Notes under the pieces: generated by a model
Told to the model about the DNA's origin: nothing
Seen by the model: the letters and a program-made list of their open reading frames with translations, nothing else
The model's database searches: none
Translations under genes and position numbers: made by a program
Assembly: GCF_964340395.1 (NCBI RefSeq)
Contig: NC_135552.1
Coordinates: forward strand, 6,069,494-6,133,493
DNA: 64,000 nucleotides
Source: Glandiceps talaboti
Lineage: Eukaryota; Hemichordata; Enteropneusta; Spengelidae
Direction of reading: 5' to 3'
In this document: piece after piece, positions 25,801-39,170 of the stretch
How positions within the stretch are numbered: the stretch's first letter is position 1
Layout: every line of letters begins with the position of its first letter

Positions 25801-27671
25801 ATTTGTGTCAAGAAATGTGATTTTGGTCAAAAAGTTTAAACTCAAAAACTACTGGGCAGATTGGTCTGAAAATTGGTGGGAGAGTTGTTACACCTGTGTA
25901 GATTGGGTATTGTTCATGACATGATGATCCCTGATATACAAATATGGGATACAATGTGTCGTTTTGGTCCAAAATCTGTAATTCCAAACGTACTTGGCTG
26001 TCTTGGCTGAAATTTCACAGAGATGCTTCTGGGTATGTGCAGATCAAGTCATATTAATTACATGGTGATCCCATTTGTGATATGCACATTAGCCCTAAAA
26101 ACTCATGATTTTTGTGGTGAAATATCTCAGGAGCAGTAGGAGTGTACATTTATGGGGTACTTAACATAATGTAACAAATGTATGTGAATTGCTCTCGAAT
26201 CAATCTTACCTTGATGGTGCTTGGAAATATGCTCTGCCTAATATTGAACTCCAGGTTGGTTCAATGTATCTAGCTTGTCTGGCTGTCTTATAGATGATGC
26301 AAGTAATTTTGGTATTGAATATAACTTCTCAAACTGCTGGGGATGAAATTTGCTTATGATTCTAAAAGTGTTAGTCTGCAAATTGTGAGTGTGTCATACT
26401 TACTTAATTGGCCCTAGCAACCATGACCCCGCCCTTAGCAACAGTCACATGATAGTGTTTCTTTTTTACAATTATAACAACAGGCTAGGGTAGTCACTTT
26501 AAAATATCTAAATGCCCTTAGTAACAAGACCACACCCATAGCAAATGTTAAACAATGGCGTATAATGCCAAAATAACACAGGTGAAACTGGGAGGTAAAT
26601 GAATAAGCATTGTAAAATTGTATGTACATATGTCTAGCAACAAGACCACGCCCATAGCAACATTGAATGATGATGTACATTGCAGATATAACACCATGGA
26701 TGGCTAGGCATGGAGGAAATTATACCAAAAATGTATGGAAATATTAGCAAAAACCAAATAATCTTTATAGAAATTAAAGTGTATGGTCAACAGTTATGCT
26801 ACAACGCCATTGTGTGTTTATTTTTAATGTTTGTGTAGTGGGAAGTGTAAATCTTGCGCGAAAGCTCGGTTTTGAATTTGTGACCAAGTAAATACAACAC
26901 TAGTTGTGTGTAACCAGAGTGTTATTTTTCAATCAGACAACCACAATGTATTCCTTGTTAATAAACCAATAATTAGACACAAATTGATCAATGGACGATA
27001 TTATCTATGAGTAGTACAGAAATAGGTTGATATCGTTACCAACATCGAGAGGGTTATTTTGGTTAGGCACCCAAAATCAATTTTGTTTAATTCATCGTGT
27101 ACACTGCTACTAAATTACGACATTAAAATATTGTGCCTAATGAAACATTTAAAAGAAATAGCACCTATGGTGGTGTTATGCCACAACTGTAACATTTGTT
27201 AAATTCCAAAACAAATGTTTATCAACATGCCAATCCATATTTGATACCATTCAATATGCACTATTATTTGATTGTTGCTATTGGCTTGTTGCTATTGGTC
27301 TTGTTGCTAGGCATATCTGCAAGCTTATTTGAATGTTATTTACTTGCTTGTCCAACAAAGTTATCTTCCTAAATTATACATGCATTTGGTTGTTGGTAGG
27401 GGCGTGATCTTGTTGCTAGACATATTTAAATATTGTGTTTTGTATGTTTATTCACTTGCCTACCATTTCTGTTTACATTACTTTAGCAAAATGAAACATC
27501 ATTTGGCTGTTGTTATGGGCGTGGTCTTGTTGCTAGGCGGATATGTATATTTTATTTTCAACAATACCCTAACTAGAGACTGAAATCAACATTTCTACCA
27601 AATATCAAATTAATCTTGCCAGTGGTTTGTGACTTTAAGTCGCTCACAGCTAGACAGACAGACAGACAGAC

Positions 27672-27722
<51 letters not shown>

Positions 27723-29151
27723 TGCAGACAGGCAGACAATACATTATATCAGGGATATTGCCTCATGAGCATGTATGAGCCTAGCAGGAATAAATACAGT
27801 TCAGGTGTGCTAAAATAGTGTGTTCAAGAAATCTCTAACATGTTACCCTTGGCACCATTGACAAGAAGGTGAACCCCAATACGGCCATTTAGACCTTAGT
27901 GTGAATTATCCGATAATAGATTTAACGATTTCATGACATCAATAAAAGTATGTAACTTGCACTTGGGCTTAGTCAAGTTAGCCCAGTAGATTTTGATAAT
28001 TCGTGTGCTCGAGATATATGTCATCCACTCGATCGAGATAATAAGACATATCTTGAGTGCATGAGATATTTTCTCGTTATCTTGAGAAACTATCTCGACA
28101 TCTTGATATAATTGTTTTTCTTTCGGAAACCGAAAAGTTATCTATTTATCTCAAGATATTTGTATGTATCTCAAGATGTATGTATGTATGTATGTATGTA
28201 TGTATGTATGTATGTATGTATGTATGTATGTATGTGTGTATATATGTATGTATGTATGTATGAATGTATGTATGTATGTATGTATGTATGTATGTGTGTA
28301 TGTATGTATGTATGCCACTGGCTTAACTGTGATATGCGATTTACATGTACTAATTTATAACCTGCTACTCATTCTACTTGTTTGCCAGTTTGAACCACCG
28401 TTTTCACTGGCTTTCGTAGACTTGTTTTGTAGTGTCAACATAGAGTTTTGAACAAAGTCAACGAAAGCTGGTGAAAACAGTCGTACAAATTGGCCTTCAG
28501 TGAACGTGAATGCCTCGTTATGGCAGTTTATATAACGAGAAAGTATCTCGAGATAGCTTCTCGTGACAACGAGAAAATATGTTGTGCATTCGAGATAATA
28601 TCTCTTGCGCTTGAGATAATATCTCGACTGCTCGACATATTATCTCGAGCACATGACATTATCTTGAGAGCACGACATATCTCGAGAGAACAACATATTA
28701 TTGCGAGATAATGACATTATCTTGAGTGAACAACATATTATCTCAAGCGCACAGAATATTTTTATTTTGTTGCTTTTGTAGACAACACTAGCAGGCTTTC
28801 ATACTGAGCAGTACGAGTAACATCACTATATTTCAGAACAGTCTGTCAAGTTTTGGAAGTGTTGATTTTTACCAAAAAACCCCCCACATGTTCCCAGTAT
28901 GACTTTAACAAATTGATAAGCAAAAACATTACTAGAGATGTATTCACCAAATTTCAGACTAATCTGTTCAATACCTGTTGAGTTTAAGTTTTAACCAAAA
29001 ATAACATGTTTTGACACAAAACCCATATATCTAATGCGATCATTTTAATTTGAACATTTGTTCATCTGCACACCGTAAGTAATGTCCCCCACCAAATGCC
29101 AAGGCAATCAGTCTGGCAGTTTAGACTTTAATTCGTTTACATCCACAGATC

Positions 29152-29186
<35 letters not shown>

Positions 29187-29754
29187 GCACGCACACATAC
29201 ACACACATCCACAAGCATACATACATACATACATACATACATACATACATACATACATACATACAAACACACACACACATACACACATACATACATACAT
29301 ACATACACACACACATATACATACATACATACATACATACATACATACATAGATGCATATGGCACACTGACCTATCAGTTGTGATAATAAACACTTCCGG
29401 TGCAGCTAGTGTAGATTTTATACTGCAATCAAAAGAATAAATGATCTAATTTCACCTTTCACTTGTTCTTATTTTAGCTACAAAGAGAATGCGATGAGAC
29501 TATCTGCAATTCATAGAGATTCACCAATGACGCCCTCCGAGACAGCCGCCTTCTGGATTGAACATGTTATGAAACATGGTGGACAACATCTCCGTCCTGC
29601 TTCCTTTCAACTCAACACATTCCAGTATTTTCTTTTAGATGTTATGTTAGTTTTATTACTTACCTTTGGAGTGATGTTCTATGTTTTAAAGAAATTGTTA
29701 GGACTATGTTGTCAAATTTGTTGTAGAAATGTAGCGAAGGAAAAATCTGAATAA
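20139..29754 (+). CDS. UDP-glycosyltransferase (UGT family), exon 1b plus three constant exons
   Basis: Exons 20139-21020, 24538-24757, 25062-25281 and 29478-29754 join in phases 0, 1 and 2 to give 532 residues, the usual UGT length. Expected role: transfer of a sugar from a UDP-sugar to small lipophilic acceptors, in the ER lumen. Visible parts: signal peptide, GSHYMIM catalytic-His motif, HGIVVFALGSV, KWLPQNDLLG, the donor-binding signature FIGHGGMNGVYEAIYHGVPM...PIYGDNYDN, a C-terminal membrane span (FLLDVMLVLLLTFGVMFYVL) and a cytosolic tail ending KEKSE, a KxKxx-type ER retrieval signal. The 220-bp third exon, and a second exon of 220 bp, match human UGT1A exon 4 and fused exons 2+3 in size and phase (from memory). 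Oddity: Asn in place of the catalytic-dyad Asp in exon 1. The acceptor substrate cannot be predicted. Confidence 0.9.
22866..23600 (+). mobile_element. Decayed non-LTR retrotransposon 3' end (zinc-knuckle region)
   Basis: A frame at 23090-23275 reads FMHHLGITTSLNCTFC, then CGNKDELLHIFLECTRL: the C-x2-C...H-x4-C zinc-knuckle region found at the end of L1/R1-like reverse transcriptases. Just upstream, in another frame, CILHGAYATG fits the usual WRLLHGA.ATG lead-in, so there is a frameshift; stops follow after 23275. Inserted in the UGT intron between exon 1b and the constant exons. Confidence 0.6.
24538..24757 (+). CDS. UGT constant exon 2
   Basis: Acceptor TTAATTAG, donor TTAG|GTATGA; phase 0 to 1. 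Encodes EFGDYVESAEHGIVVFALGS through LAKWLPQNDLLG, the start of the nucleotide-sugar binding half. Confidence 0.9.
25062..25281 (+). CDS. UGT constant exon 3 (signature exon)
   Basis: Acceptor TTCTACAG, donor AAAAG|GTAATA; phase 1 to 2. Encodes HPKTKAFIGHGGMNGVYEAI and GVPMVGMPIYGDNYDN. The donor-site Asp-Gln pair common in UGTs is Asp-Asn here. Confidence 0.92.
25700..26760 (+). repeat. Dispersed repeat related to 58197-59340, with partial 115-bp satellite
   Basis: Shares 'agtcaaa[a/g]ccgctg', 'gtgtctagttgg.aaattgttc', 'ctactgggcagattgg' and then 'caacaagaccacgcccatagcaa' units with the array at 58665-59340. Lies in the last UGT intron. Confidence 0.75.
27240..27735 (-). repeat. Inverted copy of the same satellite, then GACA microsatellite
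   Basis: GGGCGTGGTCTTGTTGCTAG and variants recur at about 27290, 27405 and 27520, the reverse complement of the 115-bp unit. A (GACA)n tract follows at 27652-27735. Confidence 0.75.
28020..28750. repeat. CTCGAG-rich minisatellite flanking a TGTA tract and a hairpin
   Basis: Degenerate units built on TATCTCGAG / GAGATAATATCTCG / ACATATTATCTC occupy 28020-28165 and 28540-28755. Between them lie (GTAT)n at about 28176-28313 and imperfect inverted arms of about 39 bp at 28385-28423 and 28455-28492. Confidence 0.7.
28850..29360. repeat. Dispersed repeat ending in CA and CATA microsatellites
   Basis: The 'ttcagactaatctgttcaatacctgttgagtttaagtt' type text belongs to the family at 12090 and 58350. 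(CA)n begins at about 29153 and (CATA)n tracts follow to about 29351. Long reading frames here are artefacts of the repeat. Confidence 0.75.
29478..29754 (+). CDS. UGT constant exon 4 (membrane anchor)
   Basis: Acceptor TTATTTTAG, phase 2 in. Encodes SYKENAMRLSAIHRD, FWIEHVMKHGGQHLRPAS, a hydrophobic span, a Cys-rich juxtamembrane stretch (GLCCQICCR) and the KEKSE end. Confidence 0.92.
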
Positions 29755-30159
29755 TTAGTTATTTCTCATCATCAGTTGATAAATATGATTTGATAATGAG
29801 AAATATGGTATTTCATATACTCGTGAATTGTATTTGATTGTACACATTTATTTAGAAATTAGTTTATTAAATGAGTTTTTAGCATCTGTTATGTGTTGAA
29901 TTCTATATATGCTTTTAGCCATAGTGACTGGTCAATGCATTTTTGTGACTAATTTAACACCGTCGATATTGATATTATGATGGGTGCATGGTTAGCGTGA
30001 ACCTGCAGAAAAACATGATGTAGCAAAAATGTACAGACTATTAGTGTGTGGTGTATTCATATAAACTGTACATTATTTTAAATATTTTTATGTATGTATG
30101 TATGTATGTGTGTATGTATGTATGTATGTATGTATGTATGTATGTATGTGTACATTCAG

Positions 30160-30612
30160 ATGTAGCAAATACCATACACGACGAATCACCACTGACCAAC
30201 TGTCTGAGGCTGGTGCTCCAAATCACTTATTGACAATGAAGACCAATTCAAGGTACTTCTCCCCAACCAGCCAACTTCCAGAAGGGTGATATGTACTGCA
30301 AACGCCGATTGAGAAGAGTGCAACACCTGGCTAATGAATTTTGGGATCGATGGAGGAAAGAGTTTCTCCATACATTACAACCACGGCCAACGTGGAGTGC
30401 ATCCAAATACAATCTGCAAGTAGGTGATATAGTCATCGTCAAGGAACACAACATACCATGTAGTCTTTGACGCCTGGGTAGAGCGACTGATATTTATCCT
30501 GGAGAAGATGGTTTGGTACGGAGGGTACAACTTGCATACCACTGCTATTTCGGTAATTGAGAGACCAATCCACAAACTCGTACTACTTATTGCCACTGAC
30601 AGGGATATGTAA
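30160..30612 (+). pseudogene. BEL/Pao retrotransposon pol C-terminus (DUF5641-like), decayed
   Basis: Reads in pieces PNHLLTMK, then GDMYCKRRLRRVQHLANEFW, DRWRKEFLHTLQPRPTW, YNLQVGDIVIVKE, a stop codon where a Trp is usual (TGA before RLGRATDIYPGEDGLVRRVQ), and after a frame change RPIHKLVLLIATDRDM followed by TAA at 30610. This order is the DUF5641 segment that ends BEL/Pao pol proteins. At least two frame breaks and one nonsense change make it non-functional. A TATG microsatellite (30089-30150) abuts its 5' end. Confidence 0.85.
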
Positions 30613-33310
30613 TAATTGCGATCATTAGACTAAACACTAATTGCTACCTAAGTTCACATGTATTGTTATTTTTTTAGTTACAGAGATATGCATTTACAGA
30701 GAGGTGTAACTGCTGATATTATCGAGTCCAGTAAGAATTAACTACAGCACCTTCTAGTCTCTAGTTCTGTTCATTCGTTATCAGTAGAGTAAACCACGTT
30801 GTAAATAACAATAAAAGCCATCTTGATCAGTTGTCCAGCTTCGCGACATCTTCACCCCAAATGTAGGTATATATTTATTATTGACTTTATTGATACTAGC
30901 GATCGTTGAACATTATCACTGTGGTTACTGATAACCAAGATTAATTTTCAAGTGATACAACGGATTTCACAACTGTTATTTGTAGTAAGTAGAATCCATG
31001 TGTTTAGTTTACAGTTTACCTAGAGGAGAATAAAATTCGTGAAGTAAACTAAAAGTAGCTCTGGCATCATTGTGAGTAAACAAATAAGGATAGAGGCCGC
31101 AATGGTATGTATGAATGAATGAATGAATGAGTGAGTGAGTGAGTGAGTGAGTGAGTGAGTGAGTGAGTGAGTGAGTGAGTGAGTGCGTGCGTGCGTGCGT
31201 GCGTGGGTGGGTGGGTGGGTGGGTGAGTGAGTGAGTGAGTGAGTGAGTGAGTGAGTGAGTGAATGAAAATGAATAAAACTGCGTATCCTTCATTTCTAGT
31301 TTCTCTAAACGAATAACACAGAAGAGAAATTCATTGGATATCTGTTTTTTCTGCTTTATTTTGATCCTATTAGTGCAGAAGAAGACGCAAGTATTTCGTT
31401 GGTTTATTGACCGTCGACTTGATTGTCACCAAATGAAACCAAATAATATACCCCTATATTCACACCCGTTCTCATGTTACGAGAGGTTTGATGCACGGTA
31501 AGTGTATATATACAATGCCTCTATGAACTATCATTGGGCAAGAATGTCGCTTTGTCGTAAAGGTTAATATTTGTATGTGTGTATGTGTGTGTTTAGAGAT
31601 ATTTGTCAGGGTAACCTACCTCGCCCCTGTATCCTTGTGAAAGAATATTCATTGGAAACGTTGATTGAATGCATTTATCAGGACTGTTTTAGTCATTACT
31701 TTTAGCGCTCTTTTGAATAAATATGTAGGTATTCAGTCCATAGTTGTCTTCGGTAGCTACGTACGGAGAACTATCCCGTATACAAATAGTCGTTTGCATT
31801 TCTCATACTGTGCTAGTAATCAGCTTGACTGTTGAGAACTATTTGAATATATAAATATTTTTCAGTATTTCTAAAACCATTTTTGCATGCGGTGCCTATC
31901 GACTCACAATGTTGGACAGATGGCAAGTATGTTGGTTCCCGTTCAAAATTAAGATCGAATCCATAATTCCAAAGTAGAACTACAGTTGGTGCCGGTCTCA
32001 GATTGGAACTAGGACTGATCTAAGACTAGAGATGGGACTGGTCTCAGAGTGGGACTTGTCTAGTTTATTGTTATTTAGAAGTAATCACTGGTAGAACTAC
32101 GGGAGGAAAGGGAGGGGATCAAGAGGGGGCACGATGCAAGCTATCGCAAATAATGCTTCAGATGAAACTATTTCGACAAGGAAAGCTGTTCAGCTGATTA
32201 AGCGGTTTTATTTTTACTTTCATTGTTACATTTTCTAAACATATACATATATCTTTTGAAATCTCTAAATATTCCTTTACCTTCAGTGCAGCTTTAAGTG
32301 TGAATATCGCATGTTAAATGGTTGTGCTGTTTTCAAGATCGAAATCCAATATTCATGAATTTCCCTAATAAAGCTTAAACTTAAAAAGTGCAATTCAATC
32401 TGTCTTAGGCAAAAAAAAAGTGTTTTTTTTTCAAATAACATGACTTCAGAAATAGGGTTGGTATGCTGGAATTTGGTTTTATTTTCTTTGTTTTTTAAAT
32501 AGAAATTGTTTCGACCCTAAGACAACATAATCCTTCGTCATGATAGTTTAATGCGGTGTAAAAGAAGTAAATACAGACAAATTGTGTGAAGTAGATTGAA
32601 CACAACACATTGTATATACAGACTGACTGTACTTCAGACTCTAAATACAACTTAGATATCAAACGAACTAGTTTCTCTAGGTCTAGAATGGGATTTAAAA
32701 AAAGTAATGACCAACCCACTTTGGCAAGAATATTTACAAATGCGTTCTCACGATTTTCCATTTTTGAACAAACTAATTTTTAAATTTACATAGAATTGGA
32801 ATACAGTTTAGCAATTCTCACTATTTTCACCCCTAGTTGAATGTAAAAATATTTTAGGATAACACAAGGGTCAGTGATGTTATCGGAAACAAACAATTTC
32901 TTGCCGTAAGAATTTCAAAGATTCTGTAATAACCCATTCACACGCGATTTTATCTTTTGCTCGCAATTAAATAGCTATGTGAAATACTGAATGTTAAGCA
33001 ATTTTATGTCAACTTTGTTTTACGAACTGTAACAGGCATATACACTTGTTGACTACTTCCAGAATACACATGATTGTTTCATAATATAGTAGAAAGAACT
33101 CCTTATTAATATTTCAGTAACAGCGATTTTATGTTACTGCGGTGTGTGATGGTTGTAATTGATGACGGGAATATCTTTGCATGTCAAAGCTATTGCCTAC
33201 GTCTGCTATCAAAGTTCTTAGAACTATTATAAAAGATGCGAACAAATTGATGTCCCTCGATGATAAGTCAGTCGATCCCTTAGCAGTCAAGTTTATCACA
33301 ACTGTTGAAA
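30613..33310. other. No gene recognised; GAGT microsatellite
   Basis: (GAGT)n/(GTGC)n/(GGGT)n tracts fill about 31106-31265. A possible end of the BEL element (AATAAA near 30810) lies just after 30613. A weak degenerate 'ggactggtctcagagtgggact' repeat is at about 31990-32060. Otherwise AT-rich and featureless to me. Confidence 0.5.
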
Positions 33311-35124
<1,814 letters not shown>

Positions 35125-37029
35125 TTCGTTAATTGTGTATTGCTTTGATTGTCTTTGGGACACGGTGAACAAATACATACATACATACATACATACATAC
35201 ATACATACATACATACATACATACATACATACATAAGCAAACACACACATACATACATACATACATACATACATACATACATACATACATACATACATAC
35301 ATACACACATGCATACATACATACATACATACATACATACATACATACATACATACATACAAATAAACCCCCCCCCCCCCCACACACACACACCTATTCA
35401 TTTACAAATACATATAAACATATACAAATCAAATGCCTACCTCTTGCATGCAACTTCGGGTCCAGCCATTTTGTCCTATTTATATATTTGGAGGATGACC
35501 TGTAGATAGACGGGCAAAGATACATATTAACATTACTCAGAGTAAATAAGTGAGTCAAACACCAAAAGGAAAGCTGCTGTGCTAGTCCGTTGTTTGGTGG
35601 GCTGAGATTCCTATCAACATGCAAGCTATATACATTTGTATTTATGTTTACATAGGTGACCCTGCATTTTTTTTCATCGTGTGATAGAAAGTCAGGTCGC
35701 AAGACGCAAAATGTCATTAAAATCAAACACAAAAGCTATTGGAGAACCACACATTAAAGAAGAATGGATTGTTCTTCTTCTAAATTTGCATGTTAGGCAC
35801 CATCAGCTACATTTTTTGTTTGCCGTCTGCTTGCGGGTAGGTTGGTCGGTATTTTTATTCGAAACAAACACATCCGTTTTCCTGAACATTTCCGCGAAAG
35901 GGTATATATTTTATACTATGGAAAGACCGTTCAAATATCTTCAGAATAACTACACATATATCTAAATAGTTGTTACAGACAAACAAACTTTGGACTTTGA
36001 CATTTACATTTCAACTGAGTGTAGTAGCATGATTTAGGTACAAATAGAAAATGGATCCACATAAAAGTGAATTTCACCACAGACAAGTAAGACTTACGAT
36101 TTCACATAACACGTTAGCATTTCGTGGTGTGTTTTCCGTGTTTATTTTTTTTTTTGCCTGTCTCCCTGGTAGGCTTTGGGGAAATTCAAGGATGACAAAC
36201 AAATTGATGGAGCCTTACATAGAATGTAGAACAACTAGTAGATCAACGAGGCAGTCATACTTAATTCTATGTTTCTCATTATTTCTTCAATCTGGTGAAG
36301 TAATGAAAAATGACGCCCGCTACGGCAGGATTAGAAAGAAATCACAACGTCACTGATTGTACGATGGCTATCCCACAAGGAAATTATCGAAATTTGGTAA
36401 CTCTAAAAAAAAAAAGTGTTTCGGAGTTTCCCTCACACTTTAATTCTCATTTCTAAGTCATTCAGAATGTTAAAGTACAATATTTGAAATGAAAGTATCA
36501 CCAACGTACATCTACGTACGTTTTTAAATATAGTTTTCTTTTATTTTTAACAAACGGCCAACCAATTATTTTTAGGATGTTACTGTAAGAAACATGGAAA
36601 TAAGTAGGGGCGCCCTCGCTGATGATTTGACAATAAATAATAGAACGATATGACACAAAGTAAGGAATATTCCTAGGGTATTTTAGGGACTTCTGAAAAT
36701 TCGCCGTTACCTAATAGCTTATTGAGAAAAATTCTGACCTAGTTGTTAGGACATTCATACACCCTCCCTTCCAATCATACATGGGGATAAGTCCAATTAT
36801 GTTGTAAATCGAAGTATAATACTCGAAGAGAACCGAATCGATCAGCAGCTTGCAGTCTGTAAGGTACACCGTGACGGGGCTCCCTCACACATCGACCAAC
36901 CCCATCAAGAGGCCGGTGGGGGCGAAACGTCACGACGTATCTCACAGTCTAGACAGCTTGCAAATGACTTGGTTTTACAAAGCTCACGTAAACGTTTGTA
37001 TCGCATGATATGTATATGTATTTACTTAC
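35125..37029 (-). other. Likely 5' intron of the avidin-like gene, with microsatellite and MITE
   Basis: (CATA)n tracts fill about 35166-35365, followed by a C tract (35367-35380). A MITE sits at 36854-36953. No coding exon is supported. If the first exon at 37030-37128 belongs to the avidin-like gene, this is its first intron. Confidence 0.45.
36854..36953. mobile_element. MITE, about 100 bp, with 8-bp target duplication
   Basis: Ends AGTCTGTAAGGTACACCGTG and its near reverse complement; flanked by CAGCTTGC at 36846-36853 and 36954-36961. The homologous cassette at about 55180 lacks the insert. Second copy at 43465-43573. Confidence 0.85.
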
Positions 37030-37215
37030 CGACTATAATGAATTTCAAGAAATTTGGAATGCCTGCAACTACCCTCGTTTTTTAAAAAAAAAACACCACA
37101 GCAGTGACTTGGTTGTACGCTCTGACTGAATATTGCGACTCAACTTGCTACTATTTATATCAATTTGGAAACGTACCACGTGTTTGCTCAAGGACATAGA
37201 ATCACTATCCGGAAA
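37030..37215 (-). promoter_or_regulatory. Candidate promoter and untranslated first exon P1 (minus strand)
   Basis: On the minus strand TATAAATAG (37159-37151) lies about 30 bp before TCAGTC (37129-37124), a good initiator, followed by an exon that ends at donor G|GTAAGTA (37030). An E-box CACGTG lies upstream. The same promoter, exon and donor are conserved at 55261-55440. It points toward the avidin-like gene 2 kb downstream; the link is inferred. Confidence 0.55.
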
Positions 37216-37219
37216 CCGG

Positions 37220-38693
37220 GGTTTATGGTATTCGGCGAAACGAAAAGAAACGAAACGAAACGAAAAATCATGTTAGGGCATATGCAACTATTATTGATTT
37301 TTATTCGTAGATCTTTATAAAATGTAGTTAGAGTAAACGTTCTGTGAGGTATGTCATATTGATAATATCATGCTTCTATTATGGCTCTTGAATGGATTTG
37401 TAGATTAACGAATATCTCTCAAGTCTGTACCAATATTGAGAAAAGTTCTACTCGCACACCAGCGTAAATGAATTACATACACTACTTCTCTACCGACATT
37501 GTTAAGATATTAAATAATTTTACACACTATTCTTTGTCTTGGCAGTGGCAAGGGGTTTGTAAGTTTCAATTATGGGTTAATATTTTTGTGCCGTTTCCTC
37601 AGTTTCTATAAATTGATTGTATTATATTCTACGGAGAAAATAATGACATATAAAGGATTTAGCGATTGGTCTGAAATTTCTGCTGGAAACTGCGAACTTC
37701 TTAATTTCATGGTTGTTTGTGTTGTCTATGACCTGTGACTGGGTAATGTGTTGGCATCCTATGTTTACAATTAAAGAAGTGAAATGTCGTGTCATGTTTA
37801 GAAATGAAAGAATTTACGAACAATTCCAGTGAAGGTTTTGTACACTAAGAATGACATAATTACCAAGAAATAAGCTTAATCATTGAATTGTGACTCATCG
37901 TTATTTAGAATGTGGCGGTTTCGATACGTCATCGCTTAAAAACTGTTCACTGTCCAACTTCCTGACTAATACGAAAGTTACACATTTATTGAACCATGGA
38001 TTGGCATTTTGCCACATGGCGTTGACAAGGTTAAAGGCCAAGGTCCAAACAGGCTATGTGCCCGCGCTACGGAAGTAGGTTTGCGCATGTGCAACGGAAT
38101 ACGTACAGTGTTTATCTGGGAGGAGCATTTGGTAAATCCGACCCAGGTAGTTTATCAACATATTAGTGGCTGTTCACACATATTGGTTACATGTAGTTCT
38201 TGCCTAATTCGAAGAGTCCCCTTGTTATATTTTTTTCAAGTCTAGTGGCAGTGTTTCTGCTACGTTTTTTTCCGGTGAGTACGTACGGCCAAACACCCAG
38301 TCTGGGTGCCGGTGAAACACGTATTTCTATAAACTTATACATACAAATTATAACCCGAAAAATTGTATTTTGAGGGACCTGTTCTAACACGATCCAAACA
38401 CTATTACACAGTGACAATTTGTATCATTGAAATTTTAAACTGAAATTCTTGGGTACGAACAAACTTACTTACTTGTATCATTTGTACAAGGTACTAGATT
38501 ACAGTTGCACACGTACACACTAGCGTCGGCATTTGGTCGATCGTTATCACACCAAAATCGTTTAGATAGATGAGAATTTTTTTTACAGATTACATGTAGG
38601 TCGTGTTTTGACAACATAATCGTGAAAACTTCAAAATTAACTTCTCAAGTATCGCACGGCTTAGAGCGGACTAAGCTTTGCACTTCCATGTTT
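37220..38693. other. No feature recognised
   Basis: Contains a short (CGAAA)n run near 37235-37265 and otherwise only small, unconvincing reading frames. Confidence 0.5.
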
Positions 38694-38700
38694 TACTTAC

Positions 38701-38940
38701 TCAATCTGATTAAAATCCGATGTAGATGTCGGCTAATCGTGTATTGCTATCTTAATACCATCGTTATTTAGCTTGAATTGACCTTCGTAGTAGATGTTTA
38801 CGTTTTTAGCCTGATCGTAGAGGAGGCGATCAGGCTAAAAACGTAAACATGTACTACGAAGGTCAATTCAAGTTAAATAACGATGGTAAGATAGCAATGC
38901 ACGATTAGCCGACATCTACATCGGATTTTAATCAGATTGA
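38701..38940. mobile_element. Near-perfect palindromic (foldback) element, 240 bp
   Basis: Arms 38701-38817 and 38827-38940 are reverse complements with very few differences around a 9-nt loop. TACTTAC flanks both sides (38694-38700 and 38941-38947), a likely 7-8 bp target duplication. No coding capacity. Confidence 0.85.
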
Positions 38941-39060
38941 TACTTACTGTACAGTAGCTAGCTACGTGCGATCTCGAGTTTGGTAGAAATGTCATCGATG
39001 TTCCCGTTATAGTTTCCTTCCGTGTTCTAATTCTTTGAAAGTATCTGTTATGGCTGTTTT

Positions 39061-39170
39061 CACAGGTACTCGAATCAATGTGTATGATTTAAAAAAAAAA
39101 ATATGTATGTAAATAAGTCTTATTTATATACAATACATTTTTTTTCTACACATTGATTCGAGTACCTGTG
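39061..39170. mobile_element. hAT-like MITE, 110 bp
   Basis: Terminal inverted repeats of 24 bp beginning CACAGGTACTCGAATCAATG, perfect at both ends, flanked by GCTGTTTT at 39053-39060 and 39171-39178 (8-bp target duplication). AT-rich interior. Confidence 0.85.

Noticed and set aside
27652-27735. GACA direct repeats that resemble a short-spaced array such as CRISPR
   Set aside because: A simple tetranucleotide microsatellite without spacers, in a eukaryotic intron.
28057-28451. Tyr/Val/Cys/Met-rich frames
   Set aside because: Translations of the TGTA microsatellite. The same applies to similar frames at 29082-29394, 35121-35393, 41093-41449, 47305-47609 and 50905-51189.
30670-30745. Possible alternative last UGT exon (acceptor TTTTTTTAG then SYRDMH)
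   Set aside because: The resemblance to the SYKENAM start of the true exon is a few residues only; the sequence stops soon after without a membrane span and lies after the BEL/Pao fragment.
38701-38940. Hairpin considered as a transcription terminator or RNA gene
   Set aside because: Flanking direct repeats and the length of the arms fit a foldback element better; no gene ends here.
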